Part shown: piece after piece, positions 55,414 through 64,000 of the stretch
How the letters are laid out: each line of letters opens with the position of its first letter
How positions within the stretch are numbered: the first letter of the stretch is position 1
The notes under the pieces: generated by a model
The model's database searches: none
The model's input: the letters and a program-made list of their open reading frames with translations, nothing else
Told to the model about the DNA's origin: nothing
Translations under genes and position numbers: made by a program
DNA from: Lindgomyces ingoldianus
Lineage: Eukaryota > Ascomycota > Dothideomycetes > Pleosporales > Lindgomycetaceae
NCBI RefSeq assembly: GCF_010093535.1
Contig: NW_022985223.1
Location: 124,001-188,000 of the forward strand
DNA: 64,000 nucleotides
Direction of reading: 5' to 3'

Positions 55414-57082
55414 CAAGGATCCTGAAGGTTTCTGTTTAGCACAAGGTTTGGCGATGATGCAGCTATCTAGTGGCGAGCGTTTAGTGGCGTCTGCGGTGTC
55501 TGTGGTGTTTGTGGTGAGTTGAAGAGGTGGAGTGGAAAGAGTTCAATGGTTGTCAAGGAAGGTGTGTAAACAGTTGAGGAAATTAGCGCCAAGGCCTGCG
55601 GTTGAACCAGGCTGCAGAGGGCGGTGTAAGGCAGGCAGGAATTCGGCTTGGAAATGGTGAAAGGATCACGAGTAACGCACCCAGTTATGTGGAAGAAAAC
55701 AGGCGGCGGGTAGGATTATATCTGAGTGGTTGGGTTGTGGCACAAAAACAGCCACGAGGAATTCTCAGCCCGCTGATCCCCTTTATCAAAAGAACAAGTA
55801 GTGCTGAATCAAACTTACATTGCCGTTCGGCACAGTCATAGCATTCCTTCCATATGAAAGAACAGGGACTGGAGGAAGAACATAATGTTTGCGGTGTGTT
55901 GGCTAAACAAGCTTTGGCCTAACGATGATCTTAAAACGACGCAGGGGTGCGCGCCAATCAGTAACAGGCTGAGACGCTCGAGCCAGATACGAGGCTGGGG
56001 CCAAGGTGAAGCATCGAAGTCCCACAAACGCCGTGTTTCTTTGGCGTGGTCTGCAGTAAGCCGTGCAGCTGAAACGTTCCCTCTGTACCTCCGTGAATGG
56101 GCTAACTGCGCCGTCCAACAAACGCGGCGTTTGCGCGAGCGCTTGAGGGTCGTTTCCATGCCAGTCGAACAAATCAAGCTTCGGCTAGTGCGGCGCTAAT
56201 GTTAGGGGTTCCATTTTTACCCTCGAACCTGCCTACCTCAGGCGGCGTGCACATCATCCGCTCGCCGGACACGAACAGTCGACACGGCGAGCTGTCCATC
56301 GCATTGTTTCACAAACACAAATAGAACGATAAGGTGCGGATGGCCATGGAACCGGTCCATCTGCAGAACTCGAAACTATTGAACAGAGAAAACGGAATGA
56401 GATAGAGAGAGACAGACACAGATGTCAACTGCGGGAGTTCGAGGAGAAGTTTTGACGGGTGCCCGCATGAAATGACGCAGACTCAATATCCAAGACCACG
56501 ACGCAGGATTCCAGAGTAATATAGATGGAATTGGTTGCAATACACCAAGTCTGGGCGCCGATAACATAATTTCCCTCTCTGGAAGAAATTGCATCTATCG
56601 TTTGGACGTCATGGAATCTCGATTTAATGCTTAGTATTCACATAGCTCAATCCGGTTGTCTCAGGATGAATATGGCAAACGATTCGATCTGGGCTGTGTA
56701 ACAACGGTCCCGTAACAGCCGCTTCGCTTCGCTTGGAAATAAGATAGGCGTTTGTGATCGTGATAAGGAGAAACAGAGAGAGTATCCAAGAACAGGATAC
56801 AAAATTGAGTGGTTTCACCTACGAGATCTATGCAATCAAAAAAGCAAAAATGCGGCCTATTAGCACACCCGACAGACTGATTCAGGACAAGAATTAGTAT
56901 CCCCTGATAGCCCCCCAGATAGTCCCCCGATGTTCAAGCAAGAGGTTTGACTTATCATTTCTGTCTTGGTCAAGATCCGTGGTATGCTAGAGCATGCCGT
57001 ACTTGCGCCAGGTCCTTGTTTCAAGGCCTGGAGTTTTCGGCACAGAAGAGCCGTGCTGCTGTCAATGGTCTTCGCGGCTCGC
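55414..57082. other. Intergenic
   Basis: 1.7 kb. On the minus strand, 56818-56624 encodes a signal-peptide-like segment (SWILSLFLLITITNAYLISK, then R) with a dibasic KR, directly after a possible acceptor. An upstream in-phase exon with an ATG near 56960 can be drawn, but support is weak. Nothing else recognised. Confidence 0.3.
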
Positions 57083-58798
57083 TCACCTCAACTCATTTCT
57101 GACCTTGTAGCTTATCCTTGCCCTACATAATCCCACAATTTCCGCCACCCCCTCTTTTACCAAGTCCTCACTTACTGCATACACATCTTTATACGCCTCT
57201 GGAGCCTCTTCGTACACGAGATCTTTTTCGTCACATATGACCCAGGTCCCCTTGTTGGGGCCTGTGCCAGGCTCAAGGAGGAGGTTGTGATTCTTGTACT
57301 TCTGGCTGAAAGACGAGAGGGCCTTTGAGCGGGAGATGCTTCGTCCGGCTCCATGTGCGAGCGAGAGTGCATTCTTCATGCCCCATGACGTTTCCTCAGA
57401 GAAGGTTGGCTTGAGAATCATTGTCGGAGTGCCTCGAGATCCAGGAAGAGGCAGAATATCAAGCGGCATATTGGTGACAGGGTTGCATGTTGGAGCAGCG
57501 CCTTTTCGATGAATGTAAACGTAATCTTGTTGCTCCTGACTCGATTCGAGGAGCAGTTGAGAATCTTTCTCTTTAAGTGCTGAGATTGTCGCGGCAGAAC
57601 TTGGTGGGGCCGGCGGCCATTTTACCCGCTCCACGTTGTTGTGCAAGATATCGACTACCCTTCGTTCTTGCAGTTTAGCCTTGGTAAGTGATATCATGTC
57701 GGTATCGTCAATTTGTTCGGCATTTGGTGGATTTTGTCCCAATCCCCAAACTTCTTCGCCGGGCTCGAGGCAGGATAGAAAGCGCACGGCGATGAGATCC
57801 CGATTAGCCTTTGCCCACCGGCAGGCTTGGTCGTGCTCCCGCATGTACTCTTTCGTAGCATTATTGTCTTCCTCGAGGCTGACGTGTGCTTCGGATGTGT
57901 ACTTCTTGAGAATGTTGCCACCATAACCCCGCGACCCGGAGTGGACTAGTAACACGACATCGTTTTCGTGTAGGCCGTGAGACCCGTTGGGGAGCGACAA
58001 TGTTTCTACGACTTGGATCTCCGCAAAGTGATTTCCAGCACCAATAGTACCAAGAGAGCTATCCCACTCTTCTCCGGCCGAGCAACCGTCGTCTAGGAGC
58101 CATTGTTCGCGATCAGCCTGTGTCCGCCACGGACCCTCCAAGCCTCGAAGCTTCTCTGCGACCTTCTTGCCTTTGTCGCCATCCACCTGCCTCCTCGACA
58201 GGTTGGTCTTGTACCAGGCCATGCCACATCCAATGTCGCTTCCGATGAGAGGCGGATGTACCCATTTCCTCGAAGCAAAGACGGCACCAATGGGAAACTT
58301 AGTGCCGGGGTGTAGGTCTGGCTGACCGACCGCGTGAACGATCCCGGGTAACTCGGTTGCGATAGTTTGGAGTTGAGTCACGGAGAGTTTGTCAACTGGA
58401 GCTTTTTCCGCGAGGATGTTGACGAGACAGTCTGGATTGGCATCAGCTATAAAGCCGTGTTAGATTCCAACGCATTCCAAAATCAGTAGGTAGTACTTAC
58501 GGTGCTTGGTCGATTCTTTCCTCATACCGATATACATCTCTCCAGCAGACACAAGGAGCGTCAGGTCATCTCGGATGACGCTCTTCCAATCATCACTTGT
58601 GATCAGCTCCTGGCCTGTGCCTGCAACATAGACCCGTGATGGCTTCCTAAGGCGAAGCTTCGACTGTGCTGTCTTAAAGACAAGTGAGCAAATGGAGGCC
58701 GCGGAAGATGGATCATGAGACGCAGAGGTTGGAATGAGAAGTGGAGCCTTCTGCGACTGCTTGGCATTTAGGGCCACCGTGACACGGGTGGCTGGCAT
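57083..58798 (-). CDS. RtcB-like RNA ligase with N-terminal β-grasp-like domain
   Basis: Two exons (58798-58501, 58446-57083; intron 54 nt) give 553 residues. Residues about 1-100 (MPATRVTVALN..., KLRLRKPSRVYVAGTGQEL, DDLTLLVSAGEMYIG) resemble a small ubiquitin/doublecortin-like fold. From about 115 the RtcB blocks appear in order: VHAVGQPDLHPGTKFPIGA, GSDIGCGMAWYK (metal Cys), GTIGAGNHFAEIQ, VLLVHSGSRGYGG, ILHNNVERV, and HGAGRSISRSKA with the guanylylated His. All Mn2+ ligands and the catalytic His seem present, so it may be active in RNA 3'-phosphate ligation or repair. Ascomycetes join tRNA halves with Trl1, so the role here is open. Confidence 0.88.
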
Positions 58799-59134
58799 GA
58801 TCTGAGCGCTAAATTGTCGTGAGATCGGGACGCGAGACAAGGTTCTATTGATTTGGTTAGTATGAGTCAAACTATTGTTGTTCAAAGGGAAATTTAGGCA
58901 GAGGTTCGAGGGTTCAAGTACTTGGGTCGCAGTTGTTCGCCTTAAGTACTCAGAATGAGTGATTGCAGCTCGGGTTGAGTCATCCTGCCCTATTGGTTAT
59001 TTCTAATGAAAACATGATTCGTTCTTTTCCTCTCGCATTTTATGTTTGGGGGCACTTGTATTGGATGGATTTAAGCCTTCGTTGTGTAATTGTTCCAATA
59101 AGGACTTCACCTCGCAAGCATGGGTGTTACATGC
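58799..59134. other. Intergenic, RtcB-like upstream region
   Basis: Promoter and leader of the RtcB-like gene. Nothing else recognised. Confidence 0.4.
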
Positions 59135-59421
59135 TCAAACCCTCTCAAATCCCTCAACTCCTTCCAGCATGATATCGCACACAGTCGCTTGCAAAACAGG
59201 CTTCCCCTCGAATGCGGCTGCAACAAAGTTCTCACCCAGCTGCAGTGCAACGGGTTGATGTTGCCGCTGGAAAAAGTCGTCATAATCTAGAGACGAGGAG
59301 CTATTGTCTCAAGGTCTTTGGATTAAGTTTCTTTTAAGAAATTGTCTCTTGTGAGGGACGTTGCATAACACGATTGAAAGGTAGCCGGCAAAGTAGCTGC
59401 AGGCTCGAGATCGTAGACGAG
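59135..59421 (-). pseudogene. 3' remnant of an unidentified gene
   Basis: Two minus-strand segments look coding: 59421-59326 (LVYDLEPAATLPATFQSCYA...) and 59290-59135 (LDYDDFFQRQHQPVALQLGE, then NFVAAAFEGKPVLQATVCD, ending in a stop). The first runs into TAA, and no GT donor lies between them, so they cannot be joined by normal splicing; the 5' part is not found. I do not recognise the family. Best read as the end of a decayed gene. Confidence 0.35.
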
Positions 59422-59799
59422 CTGATTAACTTTAGAAATGGTGGCATGACTAAATGAAAGAGTAATGGAGGGATAAGTTGACAATGTACGAGTAGTGGAT
59501 TGCGGAAGCGCATATATCTCAGAACTAGCAAGCAGCCAACACCTTAGATAGCTACGGTTCGCTTTCGACCATCCGCAGCCTCAGCCTCGCCGCAGACTGA
59601 CTGAGCAGGTCGAGCGGACGGCTGTCTCAGCCTGGTGTCAATCAGTCTGAAATATATCGACACATTTCCTCTCCTTAATCGTTCGGCCTCATCAAGACAT
59701 GTTTCTCTTAGGCTGAGCACACACCCACTTACGGGTTCGTAGTTAAGCATTGAACGTAATTGATAATGGCATGTGGGTAGGATAGGGATTCGGCGCGCC

Positions 59800-60776
59800 T
59801 AATGTTGATATTGGACTCAAAGTGCTCCGTGAGGCCCCAGCGGAGGCAGCCGAGAGCGTCAAGTGCGTTTGTCTCTACAGTTATCACATTGCCTCAACTT
59901 ATACTGACGCCCCTAGCATCGTCGCGATCCATGGCATCAACGCGCCCACTAGAAGATACCTGGTGGAAGAATGTCGGTACGGAGAATGGTCCACGGTGGA
60001 TTAACTGGCTTGCGGAGGAATGCATGCTACCATCAGTAGCACTGAGTGCGCGCATCATGCGATAAGGATACCAGTTGCAGTTGTTCGGACAAGGGGCGAT
60101 ATGGCAGAATATGCCGATGGTTGCACAGCGTTGCTGCCAGTCTTACGACGGGAAAGAAAGGTACGGGTCCTATGTAGTAGACATACCACCACTACTCAAA
60201 TCGCCAGGAGTATCCGTTTCGGCCGCTAGCCTTTATAGCGCACTGCTTCGGTGGGCTGGTCGTGCTTAAAGTGAGCAGGTGAACTTGAACGGAATATACC
60301 TAACGCTAAGGGCCTACAGGCGCTCCTGGATACTTAACACGTGATGGATGATTGGATTGGCATATACACATCAACCGCCGGTTTGATCTTCTTCGGCACG
60401 CCGTTTCGCGGGGCAGAGGGTATGAGCCAAAATGGAGATTCTTGAGGCAGCGCGGAGGGAATACCATGAGGACAACGCGCAGCCGGACCAAGGCCGATGG
60501 GAGGCTGCCAAAGCACTGTTTGTGGAAGTGGTGGAGACAAGCAAGACGAAACTCGGAAAGGACCACCCCAACACACTGACCAGCATGTGTAATCTCGCCT
60601 TCATATGGAAGGGACAGGGTCATTATGCGGAAGCTATACAACTCATGAAGGAATGTGTGAAACTACGCAACCGCATTTTAGGCGTTAGCCATCCGCATTG
60701 CATGTCTTCTTTGAAAGCGCTAGCTGGATGGGAGGTGAAGCAAGCAGACGTTGCTGTCTCGAATTGGGATAGTTAA
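59800..60776 (+). pseudogene. Decayed NLR-like gene: α/β-hydrolase fragment joined to a TPR unit
   Basis: The first part reads as the N-terminal lipase-like domain common in fungal NLR proteins: LREAPAEAAESV, an intron (59861-59916 approx., GTGCGT...CCTAG), IVAIHGIN, then after a one-base frame change PLEDTWWKNVGTENGPRWIN, EECMLPSVALSARIMR, a TAA with frame change, and GAIWQNMPMVAQRC. About 60380 reads TAGLIFFGTPFRGAEGMSQ, then EILEAARREYHEDNAQ. This runs straight into one tetratricopeptide unit (QGRWEAAKALFVEVVETSK, HPNTLTSMCNLAFIWKGQGH) and stop at 60776. The NB-ARC/NACHT and most TPR repeats are missing. At least two frameshifts and internal stops make it non-functional. Confidence 0.65.
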
Positions 60777-61684
60777 TAGTAGCTAGATTAGTTGGCTGGA
60801 ATGAATGAAATCGTACGGAAAGATACTTGCGAAGTGGGAGGAAACCTCTCGAGTCATATATAACAGTTAGCTTATAACAACTGGCGGGTATTCCAGGGTG
60901 CCGTGTTGTTCTCTAGCATTGCTACGTAAGTCTCAAGGAAATGTACAAAGGAGATGAACCGGGCAGTGCCAGAGGCATTATCTGCTCTATCAATGGCAAT
61001 GATACGAAACTGCTTTGACATTCTATAAAAGGGCAAGCGACAGATGCGTACATGCTCTTAGTCTAGAGTACCTTACTACCTTCGCTTTAAGCATTACTCG
61101 TCTCTAATAGAATAGACGCAGCAAAGGGAATAGTTAATCCTCTTTAGGAACCAGCGGAGCACATATAAATTTAGAACTATGTTTATTACTTGTATGTTGT
61201 ATTTAATGAATGACTTAGTGTAGAAGATTGTCAGCGGAATAAAGAAATAAAAACTATGTACTCAACGAGTTCCTACAAATGTTGTAACCTCGAGATGATC
61301 AGTCAGCGCGAAAATGGTGGCCAAACTGCTCCAGCCAGACCCTTGTGAGCTTAAACTATAACTAAAAAGTACCCTTACGTACAGTAGCAAAATAAGGTGC
61401 CTAAAGTAATACCTTTTCACGAGAGATATATGATGCCAAGACTTTTGTTTGGGAACTGTGAGAGAACTTTGTTGCAGTGGCATTCAAAGGGAAGTCAGCT
61501 TCGCGGACTGCGAGCCATAACTAGGTAGCGAGTAGTTCTATTGAAGCTCTTTGCAGGATTAAGGACTCACAAAGGATTCTGATTCGGATGCTGATAATGA
61601 AACAGGTCTTACGTCACATACGCTCCTATGCAGGACTATCAACAAACAAACAGCTATTCCCCCATCACGGAGCCAGATTTTCTT
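60777..61684. other. Intergenic, AT-rich
   Basis: About 900 bp of fairly AT-rich DNA between the NLR-like remnant and the P450 3' end. No gene recognised. Confidence 0.45.
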
Positions 61685-63332
61685 TCACATTAACTCTCGA
61701 GTCCTCTCCTCGCTACCTGCAATCCACTTCTCCAGCAACGCCCGATTCCTTGGTTTGAACCCAACTTTGAAATACTTCGGTTCCATGGTCAAGCTGGTTG
61801 GGATGGCGTTTGCATCCAAAGAATCCAACACAGGTGCATCCCTTGGATCCTTTGGCGGCGTGAATTTAAAGGCACTGATAAGCCTCACAAAAGCCGTATA
61901 CAACTCTCGGTTTGCCAGGTGGCTCCCCACACACATCCGGCTTCCAGCGCCGTACCCGTAATGAGGAGTACCATCCACATCCCCAAGATATCGTTCTGGT
62001 ATGAACTTGAATGGGTCCTTGAAATGGGTGTCGTCGTAGTCCGCGGCATACGCGTTCATATAAAAGGTAGTGCCTGTAGGGATAATAGCTCCGTTCCACT
62101 CAATGGGCTTAATGGATACTCTAGGTAAGCATATTGGGATAACTGTCCAGAATCGCAGGATCTCTTTAACGAGCGCCGTGACATATGGCACCTTCTCTTC
62201 GTGCAGGCATCTGTCCCAGGCGTCGTTATCGGGGTAGACTTTGAGAATCTCTTCGTATGCTCGGGCCTGGATGCATTGGCCCTGTTCTGAGGCCAGATAA
62301 GCAATCCCCATGATCAAATTTCCGGGAACTGTGTCTAGACCAGCGGATACCATGGTGAGGCAAATGGACTTTATCTCAGCTGTGAAGTTAATTAGCAACA
62401 TTTAGTAGGTTAGCAGACTAGCCCATACCTTCATTCAACTTCGCCTCTGGATCCTTGATCACATTTCCAGTGATACACGGCTTGTCTGTTCCGTTGGCAA
62501 TTCGCTCCTTCAAGATCGCAAGAAGCTTGTCCATATAAATGTCTCTCCGGATTCGCATCTTATTTGCATCACTGCTCTGCTTGGGAAACAATCGCAACAA
62601 GGGGATGTAGTCCTGCCAATTATTACTCGTGCTCCTAAAATTTGATACACCACGCTCGACATCGGTGATCTCTTTTAGGAGCGCATCGTCCTTGTCGCCA
62701 TTAATGCGGTATCCATAGTTCAGGGTAAGTGAAGTATTGAGGGCATAGCGTTGCCAGTAAGCTCGCGGATCGAGATCGATCTCGCCACCTTTGCTGTCTT
62801 GGAGTAGCTCTTTGATGCTGACGTATGATTCGAGGTCAATCAGGGGCATGTAGGATTGGACCGCGGGTCGGTTCAATGCCGTTGCTGCAGCCTTTCGGCG
62901 CTGCTTGCAGCTTTCATCCCAAGGAGATGTTCCTATGGTAAACCCTTGAGAGCTGGACACAACCTTGTGAAAGGTGTGTAGCGTCGGTCTTGATATCAGG
63001 GAAGATTGGTTGGTGATCCACAGATGTCTGACAGAGTCAAAGGAATTTGCAAACACGATTCGCTGGGAATAGCATCAGCAATCTGAACCATGAGAAACTC
63101 TGAACCTGCTTACTCGGTTACCCATCCGCACTTGAAAGACTGGCCCGTACTTTTTCGCCCATCCCTGTGCAACCTTGGCATGGTTTTCGCCCAGCTCTAT
63201 TAGACTTCCAAATAGAGGCAGGCCTGGGATCTCGGGAATACCTTTGATTTTCGGCGTGTCAGTGCCGTAGAGGACTCGGTATGCTAGATAGGTGAGGACC
63301 AAGACGGCCGCAACGATGACTGGTACTGTCAT
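61685..63332 (-). CDS. Cytochrome P450, CYP504-like (phenylacetate hydroxylase type)
   Basis: ER heme monooxygenase. Three exons (63332-63114, 63062-62429, 62379-61685) give 515 residues. N-terminal anchor MTVPVIVAAVLVLTYLAYRV; Pro-rich hinge IKGIPEIPGLPLFGS; I-helix AGLDT at 297-301; ExxR (EILR) at 357-360; heme loop YGAGSRMCVG with Cys 434. The overall sequence, including ISRPTLHTFHKVVSSSQGF and IKSICLTMVSAGLDTVPG, matches what I know of CYP504 enzymes that hydroxylate phenylacetate or 3-hydroxyphenylacetate on the way to homogentisate. No other homogentisate-pathway gene is in the window. The start at 63332 is the only in-frame ATG before the anchor. Introns are 51 and 49 nt. Confidence 0.92.
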
Positions 63333-64000
63333 GGCGAAGACAAAGTAAAAAAGGAGCTTGAGCTTTGAGAGAAACGCGAATGCACGGAGTAGTGATAGAA
63401 GAATAGAAGACAGGCGCTGCACTTATACTCTTGATGTTTACGTGAAGTAAGAGCTGCAAGCAGCACTTCGGCAATCCCTCAAACATTAACTCTTTCCCAG
63501 CTGGTGAGACCCTAATCCTGCCGCCTGCTCCCGTGATTCGATGAAGGACCGAGCGTGCCGACGCATGAGGAATACGGAGAGCGGGGGTGCTGTTCACAAC
63601 GGTAGACTTCCGTCGTCGAGAAACGTTGTTGTTCCTGGCTGTCAAAGGAAACAGAAGCGGGTTTATTCCGTCTTCCTCCCAACTACCTTTAGCGTTGTGG
63701 AGTAGCTTGTGGCTGGATGAGGTCGTGCCTGATTTACAGACCTTTTCGCTTTCCCTTAAATAGAATTTCTGTGAGGAGCACAGGGCTAGGGCTGCAAAAA
63801 GCGTCTTATTGGGGTTGAGAAGTTTTAAACCCTTCACAGTGTCGCACCCGAGCGAATTCCGAGCAGCTCTTGATCGAAAGTATTCGTGGATATTCGGTAT
63901 GTGGCGAACGGGCACCCTCGTAACAGCTGTCTAACTTCAAGGTCTCTGATAAGATGAGAGAGATATTTACGGTGAGCGCAACTTGCGCTTTTAATTTCCA
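63333..64000. promoter_or_regulatory. P450 upstream region
   Basis: Promoter side of the P450 gene to the window end. A long minus-strand open frame (63259-63915) overlaps the P450 start in another frame and has no family features; I treat it as chance. Confidence 0.4.

Noticed and set aside
57083..63332. A defence or RNA-repair island made of the RtcB-like gene, NLR-like remnant and P450
   Set aside because: The genes are separated, differently oriented and one is broken; nothing but proximity links them.
63259..63915. 218-codon minus-strand frame upstream of the P450
   Set aside because: Overlaps the P450 first exon in another frame, lacks an ATG-supported protein-like pattern and covers the promoter.
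1..64000. tRNA, rRNA or CRISPR features
   Set aside because: I looked for tRNA B-box-like sequences and regular spaced repeats and found none that fold or repeat convincingly; absence was judged by eye only.

Overview
The window looks like nuclear DNA of a filamentous ascomycete (Pezizomycotina). Most genes are split by introns of about 47-60 nt with GT...CTAA/CTGA...AG signals. The gene set is fungal: AzgA-type purine permease, Zn2Cys6 regulators, PPN1, TRS65, CUS2, a Cu-only GPI superoxide dismutase and an NLR-like TPR pseudogene. I cannot name the species; Leotiomycetes is only a guess. Exon coordinates were worked out by hand from splice signals and reading phase, and every model given as complete adds up to a whole number of codons.

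Layout. 1-23 kb is a dense housekeeping block: 3' end of SEM1, PGK1 (-), an Mpv17/PMP22 membrane protein (-), TRS65 (-) divergent from PRP40 (+), then a 2.4 kb gap holding a palindromic, decayed Fot1/pogo-type transposon remnant, RLI1 (-) divergent from CHD1 (+), and PPN1 (+). 23-34 kb is more accessory: an aminoglycoside-phosphotransferase-like pseudogene, a frameshifted small gene, a large CorA-like membrane protein (-), and an RGS-LOV photoreceptor-type protein (+). 34-46.5 kb holds a class 1A dihydroorotate dehydrogenase (-), a Zn2Cys6 regulator with an altered zinc cluster (+), an AhpC/TSA-like protein (-), a methyltransferase (-) and an azgA-type purine permease (+). 47-55.5 kb holds an SDR (-), a small Zn2Cys6 regulator (+), a TLC-type membrane protein (-), CUS2 (-) and a GPI-anchored Cu-only SOD (-). 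57-64 kb holds an RtcB-like RNA ligase (-), remains of an unidentified gene, a decayed NLR-like gene (hydrolase joined to TPR) and a CYP504-like P450 (-).

How they relate. There is no biosynthetic cluster or operon-like unit. Themes are RNA processing (PRP40, CUS2, RtcB-like), ribosome recycling (RLI1), chromatin (CHD1), traffic (TRS65), phosphate and purine metabolism (PPN1, AzgA, DHODH) and light/G-protein signalling (RGS-LOV). The most unusual non-gene signals are (i) the 1.1 kb perfect-length palindrome with transposase helix-turn-helix remnants in both 459 nt arms, and (ii) two related hairpin elements (95 and 140 bp) lying wholly inside introns of two neighbouring genes that are transcribed in opposite directions.
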